Shown here one piece after another: positions 10,143 through 17,539 of a stretch of 64,000 nt of DNA (positions are counted from its first letter, which is position 1; every line of letters begins with the position of its first letter). The translations under genes and the position numbers were made by a program. The DNA lies in NCBI RefSeq assembly GCF_030063195.1, contig NZ_JASISS010000012.1, forward strand, positions 28,852 to 92,851. Direction: 5' to 3'. Below the pieces are notes generated by a model. The model was not told the origin of the DNA. It saw only the letters and a list, made by a program, of their open reading frames with translations, and did no database searches. This stretch comes from Cryobacterium sp. PH31-AA6 (GTDB taxonomy: Bacteria > Actinomycetota > Actinomycetes > Actinomycetales > Microbacteriaceae).

Positions 10143-10691
10143 ATGCGCACGATCATCCCCGACGCCGACGGAATGCACGACTTCGGCATCAGTCTCGCCG
10201 GCCGGCTCAGGGCCGGAGACCTGATCGTGCTGACCGGACCGCTCGGCGCGGGCAAGACCACCTTCACCCGCGGCCTCGGCGAGGGACTTAGGGTGCGCGG
10301 CTCCGTCACCAGCCCCACCTTCGTGCTCGCCCGCACCCACCCGAGCACGATCGGCGGGCCGCCGCTGGTGCACGTCGACGCGTACCGGCTCTCGAGCGCC
10401 GTCGAACTCGACGACCTCGACATCGACTTCCCGAACTCGATCGTTGTCGTCGAGTGGGGCAGGGGCATGCTCGACGGCCTGACCGAATCCTGGCTGGACA
10501 TCGAGATCGAGCGGCCGCTCGGCGCGTCGCAGGCCGTCGAGGCAGTCGGCCCCGCCGCCGGCGACGAGTTCGACCTCGACGAGCCGCGCACCGTCACGAT
10601 CACCGCGTACGGTCCGCGGTGGGCCGACGCCGCCGGATTCGACGAGTCGGATGCCCCGGAAGAGACCGGGGACCCGCGGCCCAGCGAATAG
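10143..10691 (+). CDS. tsaE: tRNA threonylcarbamoyladenosine synthesis ATPase TsaE
   Basis: A 182-residue ATPase that works with TsaB and TsaD to make the t6A37 modification of ANN-decoding tRNAs. The P-loop GPLGAGKTT is at 32-40; SPTFVLARTH and HVDAYRL follow as in the family. It is longer than the usual 150-160 residues because of an acidic tail (about residues 125-182) after the WGRGM block. It is 9 bases after alr and 9 bases before tsaB. Confidence 0.95.
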   Translation: MRTIIPDADGMHDFGISLAGRLRAGDLIVLTGPLGAGKTTFTRGLGEGLRVRGSVTSPTFVLARTHPSTIGGPPLVHVDAYRLSSAVELDDLDIDFPNSIVVVEWGRGMLDGLTESWLDIEIERPLGASQAVEAVGPAAGDEFDLDEPRTVTITAYGPRWADAAGFDESDAPEETGDPRPSE

Positions 10692-10694
10692 GCT
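10689..10694 (+). promoter_or_regulatory. -10-like hexamer before tsaB
   Basis: TAGGCT overlaps the tsaE stop and ends 6 bases before the tsaB GTG. It may allow an internal leaderless transcript, though GGTGAG in the same gap could also act as a weak ribosome site. Confidence 0.3.
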
Positions 10695-10700
10695 GGTGAG

Positions 10701-11333
10701 GTGCTTCTCGCCATCGATACCTCCGCCGGCACGAGCGTCGCCGTCGTCGACCTCGAGCGTGGCGTCATCGCCGAACTCGGCACCGGCGACACCATGCGTC
10801 ACGCCGAGGTGGTCGGCCGGCTGATCGCCGACTGCCTCGACGAGGCCGGGGTCCGCGTCGCGGACCTCTCCGCGGTGGTCGGGGGCATGGGGCCCGGACC
10901 GTTCACGGGCCTCCGGGTGGGGATCGCCGCGGCCAGGGTTTTCGCCCTCGGCGCCGGCAAGCCGTTCGTGCCGATCATCAGCCACGACGCCATCGCCTAC
11001 GGTCGCTTCCGGTCCGGCCACGTCGGCGGGCTCGTCGTCGTCACCGACGCGCGCCGCCGCGAGGTGAACTGGTCCGCCTACAGCGGGGCGGATGCCGTCG
11101 GCCTGCCGATCCGGATCGACCCGCCCGGGGTGGCGAAACCGACGGCGCTGCAGGAACCCGACTGGCTCCACGCCGAGCTGCCGCGGGTCGACGCGGCGAC
11201 GGTCTCGGCCGGAGACCTCGGCCTGGTCGCTGAGATCCTCCGGGCGAACCGGCGCGCCTTCGCCGCCGACGAGGCGCTCTACCTGCGGTCGCCGGACGTC
11301 ACCATGCCCACCGGGCCGAAACGGGTGAGCTAG
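10701..11333 (+). CDS. tsaB: tRNA threonylcarbamoyladenosine synthesis protein TsaB
   Basis: A 210-residue ASKHA-fold partner of TsaD in t6A synthesis. The N-terminus [16 protein letters not shown] and the [21 protein letters not shown] block are diagnostic. GTG at 10701 starts the protein; the following rimI ATG begins on the next base after the stop. It lacks the metal-binding histidine pair of TsaD, as normal for this non-catalytic subunit. Confidence 0.95.
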   Translation: MLLAIDTSAGTSVAVVDLERGVIAELGTGDTMRHAEVVGRLIADCLDEAGVRVADLSAVVGGMGPGPFTGLRVGIAAARVFALGAGKPFVPIISHDAIAYGRFRSGHVGGLVVVTDARRREVNWSAYSGADAVGLPIRIDPPGVAKPTALQEPDWLHAELPRVDAATVSAGDLGLVAEILRANRRAFAADEALYLRSPDVTMPTGPKRVS

Positions 11334-11897
11334 ATGACCTGGCAGCTGCGGCGAGCAAACCGCGCCGACGTCATCGCCATCATGGCGCTCGAAACCCGAA
11401 TCTTTGCGAACGACGCCTGGTCGGCGGACGCCATGGCCAGGGACGTCACCGACCCGGACTGCTACTATCTCGTCGCGTTCCCGCCCGACATCCCGACCCG
11501 GATCGACGCTTACGCCGGGCTGCTGGCGCCCCGCGGCGCGCTGGAGGGCGACATCCAGACCATCGCGGTCACCGAGGACGCCAGGGGACACGGCCTGGGC
11601 CGCACGCTCATGCTGGCCCTGCTCACCGAGGCTCGCAAGCGCGGTGCCCGCGAGGTGTTCCTCGAGGTGCGCGCCGACAACCCGGGAGCGCAGCGCGTCT
11701 ACCGCCGACTCGGTTTCGAGGACCTCGACGTGCGCCGCGGCTACTACCAGCCCGACAACGTCGACGCGCTGGTGATGCGGGTACACCTGCCCGACCCGGA
11801 ATCCGCACCGACCATGCTCGCCCAGCCGGAACCCACCCCAGACACCGCACCGGCACCGCACGAGCAGGAACCCGCACGCCCGGAGGCCACCGTATGA
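11334..11897 (+). CDS. rimI: Ribosomal-protein-alanine N-acetyltransferase (GNAT family)
   Basis: A 187-residue GCN5-type acetyltransferase. The acetyl-CoA loop is visible as [13 protein letters not shown] near residues 82-94, followed by [20 protein letters not shown]. In E. coli RimI acetylates the N-terminal alanine of S18; placement between tsaB and tsaD is the usual actinobacterial arrangement and supports the name. The last 35 residues (Pro/Glu/Ala-rich) are an extra low-complexity tail. Its TGA overlaps the tsaD ATG by four bases. Confidence 0.9.
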   Translation: MTWQLRRANRADVIAIMALETRIFANDAWSADAMARDVTDPDCYYLVAFPPDIPTRIDAYAGLLAPRGALEGDIQTIAVTEDARGHGLGRTLMLALLTEARKRGAREVFLEVRADNPGAQRVYRRLGFEDLDVRRGYYQPDNVDALVMRVHLPDPESAPTMLAQPEPTPDTAPAPHEQEPARPEATV

Positions 11898-12961
11898 ACC
11901 GCACGAACCCGCTCGTGCTGGGCATCGAAACGTCCTGCGACGAAACCGGGATCGGGATCGTGCGCGGCACGACCCTGCTCTCCAACACGATCGCGTCCTC
12001 GATGGACGAACACGCCCGCTACGGGGGCGTCGTGCCGGAGGTCGCCGCCCGCGCGCACCTGGAGGAGCTCGTGCCGGCCATCCGGGCGGCCACCGCTGAG
12101 GCCGGCATCAACCTGGCCGACATCGACGCGGTTGCCGTGACCAGCGGCCCCGGCCTTGCCGGGGCGCTCATGGTCGGCGTCGGGGCCGCGAAGGCCCTCG
12201 CCGTGTCGCTGGGCAAACCGATCTACGCGGTCAACCACCTCGTCGGGCATGTTGGGGCGGACCTGCTGCGCAGCGACGATGCCGTGGCCGAGGCTCCCCT
12301 CGAGTACCCCACCATCGCGCTCCTCGTTTCGGGTGGGCACACCTCCCTGCTGCTCGTGCGTGACATCGTCTCCGACGTCGAACTCCTCGGCGAGACCATC
12401 GACGACGCGGCCGGGGAAGCCTTCGACAAGGTGGCCCGGATTCTCGGCCTGCCCTACCCCGGCGGCCCGCAGATCGACCGTGCGGCGCAGGGCGGAGACC
12501 CGAAGGCCATCCGTTTTCCCCGGGGTCTCAGCCAGACCAAGGACATGGCCAGGCACCGCTACGACTTCTCCTTCTCCGGGCTGAAGACCTCGGTGGCCCG
12601 CTGGGTCGAGCAGCGGCAGGACGCGGGCGAACCGGTGCCGATCGCCGATGTCGCGGCCAGCTTCCGCGAGTCCGTCGTGGACATCCTGCTCATCAAGGCC
12701 GTCGCGGCGTGCGTGGACCTCGACGTGCCCCGGCTCCTCCTCGGCGGCGGGGTCATCGCCAACGCCAGGCTGCGCCAGGTTGCCGTCGAACGCACGGATG
12801 CCGCCGGCATCGCCCTCCGGATCCCGCCTCTGTCGCTCTGCACCGACAACGGCGCCATGATCGCCGCCCTCGGCGCGCAACTGATCATGGCCGGGCATGA
12901 GCCGTCGTCGCTGGGGTTCGGCGCGGACTCGACGCTGCCGGTCTCGGAAATCCAGGTCTGA
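11894..12961 (+). CDS. tsaD: tRNA N6-adenosine threonylcarbamoyltransferase TsaD
   Basis: A 355-residue catalytic subunit that transfers the threonylcarbamoyl group to A37 of tRNA. It begins [12 protein letters not shown], has the metal-binding NHLVGH with His115 and His119, [29 protein letters not shown] and the C-terminal [13 protein letters not shown]. Length is typical. It closes the acpS-tsaD operon; the following 134 bases hold a promoter for the next gene. Confidence 0.97.
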   Translation: MNRTNPLVLGIETSCDETGIGIVRGTTLLSNTIASSMDEHARYGGVVPEVAARAHLEELVPAIRAATAEAGINLADIDAVAVTSGPGLAGALMVGVGAAKALAVSLGKPIYAVNHLVGHVGADLLRSDDAVAEAPLEYPTIALLVSGGHTSLLLVRDIVSDVELLGETIDDAAGEAFDKVARILGLPYPGGPQIDRAAQGGDPKAIRFPRGLSQTKDMARHRYDFSFSGLKTSVARWVEQRQDAGEPVPIADVAASFRESVVDILLIKAVAACVDLDVPRLLLGGGVIANARLRQVAVERTDAAGIALRIPPLSLCTDNGAMIAALGAQLIMAGHEPSSLGFGADSTLPVSEIQV

Positions 12962-13027
12962 AACCGGGCCCCACCCGCGGTTCCTCCGGAAAGGGATATT
13001 CTGGGCGTGGTGGCCAGATCGGCCGCA

Positions 13028-13057
13028 TTGACACCTCGCGGCCTGCGCTGCCACTAT
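13028..13057 (+). promoter_or_regulatory. Candidate promoter of the 13.1-kb membrane protein pair
   Basis: A perfect TTGACA (13028-13033), an 18-base spacer and CACTAT (13052-13057). It would give a 5' leader of about 32 bases containing GAAGGAG before the ATG at 13096. Confidence 0.5.
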
Positions 13058-13095
13058 GGCACCGCCAGACGACAAATTCTGAAGGAGCGCATCAC

Positions 13096-13542
13096 ATGAC
13101 CGACCCGAACCTGCAGCCCCTGACCCCGCCGCCGTATGGTGGCCCGCCGACCCCGCCGCCCTATGGTGGCCCGCCACCGCCGCCGCCCTACGGGGGACCG
13201 GCCACGCCTCCGCCCGGCAACGCGGCCCCGTACGCCCCCTACCCGGGCACGCCGGCCGCGAAGCAGCCGATCCTCAGCATCCTTGCCCTCGTGGCCGGCG
13301 TGATCGGTATTCTGGGTTCGCCGGTGGTATTCATCCCCATCGTCGGTGGCATCTTCGGACTGTTCATCCCCGCCGCTGCCATCGTGCTCGGATTCTTCGG
13401 CCGCACCAAGGAGCCGCGGGCAAAGGGGCTCTGGCTCACCGGGATCATCACGGGAGCGGTCGGTGTCGCCCTGGCCCTGCTGAGTATCGTGATCTGGGCG
13501 ATCGTCTTCGCCAACATCCCGAGCTCCGGCTACACCTACTGA
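13096..13542 (+). CDS. Small membrane protein with Pro-Tyr-Gly-rich head (DUF4190-like)
   Basis: A 148-residue protein of unknown function. Residues about 8-50 are built of PPPYGGP repeats, which should be unstructured and cytoplasmic; two hydrophobic segments follow at about 56-90 and 110-140, linked by GFFGRTKEPRAKGLW, the loop typical of DUF4190-type proteins. Strong GAAGGAG ribosome site before the ATG. It is followed 8 bases later by a related two-segment protein, so the pair is probably co-transcribed. Confidence 0.75.
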   Translation: MTDPNLQPLTPPPYGGPPTPPPYGGPPPPPPYGGPATPPPGNAAPYAPYPGTPAAKQPILSILALVAGVIGILGSPVVFIPIVGGIFGLFIPAAAIVLGFFGRTKEPRAKGLWLTGIITGAVGVALALLSIVIWAIVFANIPSSGYTY

Positions 13543-13550
13543 CCCGGTCC

Positions 13551-13979
13551 ATGGAAGCTGAACGCCCGGACGGTGATCTGACCGTCCCACCCATCGGACG
13601 CCGGGAGAGCCGGTTGAACCTCACCCGCCCGCGGGGTCCGGACGCCGGCGAACTGGATTATGAGTCGACCGTGACGGCCCCCACCGAGTGGGTGCCGTAC
13701 GTGTACACCGACACCGAGTTGCGCTCTCGTGAGGGCGGTCGCGGCCTGTCGATCGCGTCGCTCGTCTTCGGGCTGGCCGGGCTGCTCGGCGCCCTGTTCG
13801 GGGTGTGGGGTGCGCCCCTCTCCCTGGCCGCGGTCGTGCTGGCCGTGATGGCCCAACGATCCGAACGACTCGGCGGAGCGCTCTGGGTCTGGGGGATGGC
13901 CGCCGGTCTGGGTGGCCTGGCCATCGTGATCGTCTGGATCGTGATCATCAGTGAGGCCCTGGACCGGATCCCGTACTGA
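13551..13979 (+). CDS. Small membrane protein (DUF4190-like)
   Basis: A 142-residue protein with a polar N-terminal half (1-63) and two membrane segments at about 64-92 and 107-135 joined by AQRSERLGGALW, so it has the same topology as the gene before it. No function can be assigned. It ends 9 bases before the convergent methyltransferase stop, leaving no room for a terminator between them. Confidence 0.7.
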   Translation: MEAERPDGDLTVPPIGRRESRLNLTRPRGPDAGELDYESTVTAPTEWVPYVYTDTELRSREGGRGLSIASLVFGLAGLLGALFGVWGAPLSLAAVVLAVMAQRSERLGGALWVWGMAAGLGGLAIVIVWIVIISEALDRIPY

Positions 13980-13988
13980 TCTGATGCC

Positions 13989-15188
13989 TCAGGCGAGGGT
14001 GCGCACCCGCTCCACGAGCAGGGCGACCCGGTGGCCGGCCGCACGGGTGAGCACGAGAGTGCCGGACTCAGACCCCTTCAGCCGCAGCCGGGTGCGCAGC
14101 GTCGCCGGGTCGATGTCCACGCCGCGTTTCTTGATCTCCAGCGTGCCGATCCGCCGTTCCTGAAGCGCAAGGCGCAGTTTCTTCTCGTCGAACGGGAGCA
14201 CTTCCAGCACCCGGAACGCCGTCGCGAACGGGGTCTGCTGCAGGGTGGCCGACGTCAGGTACGCGATTGAATCGCTGAGCATGAGCGCGTCGAGGGATCG
14301 GGCCAGGTCGCCGATCAGGCGGGCTCGGATGACCGCGCCGTCCGGTTCGTAGACGTAGTCGCCGAGCGCACCCACCTCCACGTCCTCCGAGTCGGCGGGG
14401 GCACTGAGTTCATGGCTGCCCTCCTTGTCCAGGAGGAGAGCCGATCGGCGGATGCCGGTGCGGGCCAGGGCGCCGAACCAGAGCCCCATCTCGACCAGTT
14501 TGCCGTCCACGGACACCCACTGCGCCTCCGCGCCGGCGGGGATGAGATCGCGGTCGTGGCCGGGACCGAGCTTGACGCCGATCGGCATCCGTTCACTGAG
14601 GCCGAACACGAAATCGAGGTTGGGGGAGTAGTCCTCCGGCCGGCTCAGCCGGGAGGTGTTGTTGTGGCCCGCGGTGCGCCTGGCCGGGTCGAGCCAGGCC
14701 GCGTCGAAGCCGGAGAGGTCGAAGGTTTCGGCGTCGCCCTGTTCCACCTGAGCGTTGTCGAACGGGGCCAGGTTGAAGCTGGCGACGGTCGCGGTGACCT
14801 CGTCGGTGTCCACGGCCGTGACAGTGATGTCCATCGCGGCCATGGCCATGGCGTCGCCGCCGATCCCGCAGCCCAGGTCGACGACCCGGCCCAGGGAGGC
14901 GCCGACGAATCGGCCGGCATGGAGTGCCGCGACCCGCAGCCGGGTCGCCTGCTCCAGACCTGCCTCGGTGAACAGCATCCGCCCGGCAAACTCGCCGAAC
15001 TTGGGCACGGCCCTGGCTCGGAGCCGGGATTGGCTGAGAACCGCGGTGACCAGGCCGGGAGCGTGACCGGCCTTGCGGAGGTCGCTCACCATCCGCACGA
15101 CGTCGGCCGTTGGTTCGTAGGGCGGGAGGGAGTCCAGCAGGCGCAAACCCTCCGGCGATAACAGCTCGACGAGCTCTGAGCGATCCAT
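13989..15188 (-). CDS. Class I SAM-dependent methyltransferase with THUMP-like C-terminal domain
   Basis: A 399-residue protein. The SAM-binding loop VVDLGCGIGGDA is at 102-113, with an acidic motif I-end (TAVDTDE) and the DAAWLDPARR motif near residues 163-172, an (N/D)PP(Y/F)-like position reading DPAR. The C-terminal third matches the THUMP-like module seen in actinobacterial homologues. Substrate unknown, probably RNA. It is transcribed away from groES and its start lies 25 bases from the first CIRCE palindrome, so HrcA binding could also affect it. Confidence 0.8.
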   Translation of the reverse strand: MDRSELVELLSPEGLRLLDSLPPYEPTADVVRMVSDLRKAGHAPGLVTAVLSQSRLRARAVPKFGEFAGRMLFTEAGLEQATRLRVAALHAGRFVGASLGRVVDLGCGIGGDAMAMAAMDITVTAVDTDEVTATVASFNLAPFDNAQVEQGDAETFDLSGFDAAWLDPARRTAGHNNTSRLSRPEDYSPNLDFVFGLSERMPIGVKLGPGHDRDLIPAGAEAQWVSVDGKLVEMGLWFGALARTGIRRSALLLDKEGSHELSAPADSEDVEVGALGDYVYEPDGAVIRARLIGDLARSLDALMLSDSIAYLTSATLQQTPFATAFRVLEVLPFDEKKLRLALQERRIGTLEIKKRGVDIDPATLRTRLRLKGSESGTLVLTRAAGHRVALLVERVRTLA

Positions 15189-15194
15189 CCCGCA

Positions 15195-15200
15195 AACCTA
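15195..15200 (-). promoter_or_regulatory. -10-like hexamer before the methyltransferase gene
   Basis: On the minus strand TAGGTT lies 6 bases before the ATG at 15188, with no ribosome site, indicating a leaderless start. Confidence 0.45.
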
Positions 15201-15213
15201 CCAACCATGCGCA

Positions 15214-15246
15214 CATCTGGCACTCACATTGCGTGAGTGCCAGATG
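15214..15246. promoter_or_regulatory. CIRCE operator 1 (HrcA site) of groES
   Basis: A perfect 14-bp inverted repeat with a 5-base centre. Its core is CTGGCACTC - 9 bases - GAGTGCCAG, a close match to the CIRCE consensus TTAGCACTC-N9-GAGTGCTAA recognised by the heat-shock repressor HrcA. The -35 of the groES promoter lies within the 9-base centre. Confidence 0.9.
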
Positions 15247-15257
15247 CGCCCTAAACT
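15229..15257 (+). promoter_or_regulatory. groES promoter
   Basis: TTGCGT (15229-15234), 17 bases, TAAACT (15252-15257). The -35 is inside CIRCE 1 and the expected transcription start near 15264 falls in CIRCE 2, so HrcA at either site would block RNA polymerase. Confidence 0.7.
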
Positions 15258-15261
15258 CGAC

Positions 15262-15288
15262 TTAGCACTCTCGCTGTGAGTCTGCCAA
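15262..15288. promoter_or_regulatory. CIRCE operator 2 (one degenerate arm)
   Basis: TTAGCACTC (15262-15270), identical to the consensus left arm, then 9 bases and GTCTGCCAA, which matches the expected right arm at 6 of 9 positions. Two CIRCE copies before groES are also known in other actinobacteria. Confidence 0.65.
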
Positions 15289-15317
15289 CCAAGTCTTAGC
15301 TAAGAAAGAGGTCAACC

Positions 15318-15614
15318 GTGTCGGTCTCCATCAAGCCGCTCGAGGATCGCATCGTCATCAAGCAGGTCGACGCAGAGCAGACCACCGCATCAGGTCTGGT
15401 CATTCCTGACACCGCCAAGGAAAAGCCCCAGGAGGGCGAAGTTGTCGCAGTAGGCCCCGGCCGCATCGACGACAACGGCAACCGCATCCCGCTCGACGTC
15501 GCCGTCGGCGACAAGGTCATCTACTCCAAGTACGGTGGAACCGAGGTCAAGTTCGGTGGCGAGGACCTTCTCGTTCTCTCGGCCCGCGACGTGCTCGCGG
15601 TCGTCGTCCGCTAG
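15318..15614 (+). CDS. groES: Co-chaperonin GroES
   Basis: A 98-residue lid of the GroEL chaperonin. It has [12 protein letters not shown], the mobile loop [29 protein letters not shown] (residues about 17-44) and [23 protein letters not shown] at 15318 is preceded by AAGAAAGAGG. No groEL follows, so GroES is encoded alone here, as in many actinobacteria where the main groEL is elsewhere. Regulation by HrcA is indicated by the two CIRCE elements. Confidence 0.97.
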   Translation: MSVSIKPLEDRIVIKQVDAEQTTASGLVIPDTAKEKPQEGEVVAVGPGRIDDNGNRIPLDVAVGDKVIYSKYGGTEVKFGGEDLLVLSARDVLAVVVR

Positions 15615-15625
15615 TCGGACACCCG

Positions 15626-15670
15626 AACGACTCATCCCGGATGGCCATGGCCAGCCGGGATTTGTCGTTT
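15626..15670 (+). terminator. Stem-loop after groES
   Basis: Left arm AACGACTCATCCCGG (15626-15640) pairs with CCGGGATTTGTCGTT (15655-15669) with two mismatches in the middle; the loop holds a GGCCATGGCC palindrome. It starts 11 bases after the groES stop and ends in TTT, so it probably terminates groES before rarD. Confidence 0.6.
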
Positions 15671-15700
15671 CCGGGGACGGTCCATGAAGATGGGCAGACA

Positions 15701-16639
15701 ATGGACACCGACAACCCCGCGCGCCCGCCGCGCACCGCGCACAGCACCGGGTTGATCTACGCGGTTCTCGCCTACGGGCTGTGGGGGATGCTGCCGCTCT
15801 ACTTCCTCCTGCTGAGCCCCACGAGCGCCTTCGAGATCGTGCCCTGGCGGGTGCTCTTCTCGCTCGTCTTCTGCGCCCTGCTGATCACGGTCACCCGGCG
15901 GTGGATTCCATTCCGTGCGCTGCTGAGGCAACCGCGAATCGTGTGGACCATGGGCCTGGCCGGTCTCCTCATCTTCATCAACTGGCAGACCTACGTGTTC
16001 GGCACCCTGTCCGGCCACGTGGTCGAGGCCGCGCTCGGCTACTTCATCAACCCGATCGTCACCGTGTTCCTCGGCGTCCTGGTGCTGCACGAACGGCTGC
16101 GGGTGTTCCAGTGGGTGGCCGTGGGCATCAGCATCGCCGCCGTGGTCGTGCTCACCATCGGCTACGGCTCGTTGCCCTGGATCTCGCTCGTGCTCGCCTT
16201 CTCCTTCGGCTTCTACGGGCTGATCAAGAAGCGTGTTGGCCACCGCGTCGACGCGCTCGCCGGCCTCACCCTGGAGACCGTCTGGCTTGCCCCGATCGCG
16301 ATCGTGCAGTTGATCGTCGTCGGCGCCCTGTCCGGGCTCACCTTCGGCACCATCTCGCCGTGGCACACGGTCGGTCTCCTCACCACCGGGGTCGTCACGG
16401 CCGTGCCGCTGCTCTTCTTCGCCGCCGCCGCCCGGCGACTCCCGCTCACCTCCCTCGGGCTGATCCAGTTCTTCGCCCCCATCCTCCAGTTCCTGGTCGG
16501 GGTGTTCGTGTTGAACGAACCGATGCCGCCGGAACGCTGGGCGGGTTTCGGGCTGGTCTGGCTGGCACTGATCATCCTCACCACGGACATGATCATCTCG
16601 GGGAGGGGCCCCCGGCGAGCATCCCTCGAACCGGCCTGA
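15701..16639 (+). CDS. rarD: EamA-family transporter RarD
   Basis: A 312-residue inner-membrane protein with ten predicted hydrophobic segments of the drug/metabolite transporter superfamily. The N-terminal GLIYAVLAYGLWGMLPLYF and INWQTYVF...VVEAALGYFINPI signatures are those of RarD/YojE. The transported compound is unknown; the family was first linked to chloramphenicol sensitivity in Pseudomonas. ATG at 15701 is chosen because the 20 in-frame residues upstream overlap the groES terminator and are not conserved-looking. Confidence 0.88.
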   Translation: MDTDNPARPPRTAHSTGLIYAVLAYGLWGMLPLYFLLLSPTSAFEIVPWRVLFSLVFCALLITVTRRWIPFRALLRQPRIVWTMGLAGLLIFINWQTYVFGTLSGHVVEAALGYFINPIVTVFLGVLVLHERLRVFQWVAVGISIAAVVVLTIGYGSLPWISLVLAFSFGFYGLIKKRVGHRVDALAGLTLETVWLAPIAIVQLIVVGALSGLTFGTISPWHTVGLLTTGVVTAVPLLFFAAAARRLPLTSLGLIQFFAPILQFLVGVFVLNEPMPPERWAGFGLVWLALIILTTDMIISGRGPRRASLEPA

Positions 16640-16687
16640 GCCGGGCTACGCTCGGTGGCGCTGCCGCCCTTCGTGAAAGGAAACCGG

Positions 16688-17413
16688 ATGCCCCGCCGCA
16701 CCACCGTCATCCTCGCCTTCGCCGGTCTCCTTCTGGTAGCCGTAGCGGGCTGCGCGCCCACCGCCGAGACCGCCCCCTCACCGACGAAGACGCCCAGCGT
16801 CGCGTCGCGGGTCGCGGCATCCGGTGACGGCACGCTGCTGCTCGGTTCCCTTTTCCCGATGACGGGTGACGCGCTCGAGTCGGGGGCGGCCCAGGTCGCC
16901 GGTGCGGAGCTGGCCGCCAGGGAGATCTCCGAGCAGGGCCTCGTGCTCGGCCACCCCGTCGTCATCGTGCACCGTGATTCCGCGCACAACGTCACGTCCG
17001 CGGTGGCCGACCTCCTCACGCGCGGTGTCGACGCCGTGCTGTGGGACGCGACCAGCCCGGTGCCGGCGGATGTGACGACCGCGTTTCGCACGGCCGGCGT
17101 CGCCGTCATCCCCCTCGCCGAATTCGCCAACGGGGGCACCCCGCTCGCCGCCAGCGACGAATTCGCCGGCCGCCTGCGCACCATGGACCCCGCCCTGGTC
17201 GCCACGGCCGGAGGTGGCGAGGCCTATGACGGAGTGGTTCTCACCGCCCTGGCCGCGGTGGAGGCCGACGACGACGGCGCCCGGTCGATCGAGCAGGCTT
17301 TCGACCGGGTGAGTTCCGGTGCTGTGGCCTGCGGATCGTGGGGAGAATGTGCGGCCGCGCTGGCCGAGACGCAACAGATTGCCTATACGGGCGTCACCGG
17401 CCGCCGATCGTAA
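16688..17413 (+). CDS. Shortened LIV-type substrate-binding lipoprotein
   Basis: A 241-residue exported lipoprotein: signal sequence 1-21 with lipobox VAGC (Cys22), then a Ser/Thr/Pro linker. Residues about 45-160 (GTLLLGSLFPMTGDALESG, VTSAVADLLTRGVDAVLWDAT) align with the first lobe of the full-length binding protein encoded next (GTILPQSGALAFLG, VSVTDLLSRDVTAIVGAAS), and about 165-240 (FAGRLRTMDPALVATAGGGEAYDGVVLTALAA) align with that protein's C-terminal part (FTTRLKEIDPTLTDFSYAAESYDTVMLIAMAA). About 150 residues between them, and the last 35, are missing. It may be a specialised short paralogue or a decaying one; the frame is intact with normal codon use. Ribosome site GAAAGGA precedes ATG 16688. 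Confidence 0.75.
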   Translation: MPRRTTVILAFAGLLLVAVAGCAPTAETAPSPTKTPSVASRVAASGDGTLLLGSLFPMTGDALESGAAQVAGAELAAREISEQGLVLGHPVVIVHRDSAHNVTSAVADLLTRGVDAVLWDATSPVPADVTTAFRTAGVAVIPLAEFANGGTPLAASDEFAGRLRTMDPALVATAGGGEAYDGVVLTALAAVEADDDGARSIEQAFDRVSSGAVACGSWGECAAALAETQQIAYTGVTGRRS

Positions 17414-17426
17414 CGATTTGGGTCGT

Positions 17427-17442
17427 GTTACACGGATGTAAC
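17427..17442. promoter_or_regulatory. Candidate operator upstream of the LIV binding-protein promoter
   Basis: Perfect inverted repeat GTTACA-CGGA-TGTAAC, ending 9 bases before the -35 at 17452. Position and symmetry suit a dimeric regulator; no regulator gene is adjacent. Confidence 0.4.
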
Positions 17443-17451
17443 CCGGTTGTC

Positions 17452-17480
17452 TTGTTTCGCGCCATTCCTGTCAATAATGT
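17452..17480 (+). promoter_or_regulatory. Promoter of the LIV binding-protein gene
   Basis: TTGTTT (17452-17457), 17 bases, TAATGT (17475-17480). The 5' leader would be about 53 bases and includes the AAGGAG ribosome site. Confidence 0.6.
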
Positions 17481-17539
17481 GACAGCACGGCAGTCAATCG
17501 ATCGCCGTGACCAATCACTTCCTAGTCCCAAGGAGCAAC

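Noticed and set aside
8898..11861. Long minus-strand frame opposite alr, tsaE, tsaB and rimI
   Set aside because: Composition is Gly/Arg/Val/His-rich shadow translation; the plus strand carries five clear conserved genes.
13001..13010. GATATTCTGG shared by 13.0 and 37.2 kb as a specific regulatory motif
   Set aside because: Only two occurrences, and the first has a better promoter (TTGACA-18-CACTAT) downstream; chance cannot be excluded.
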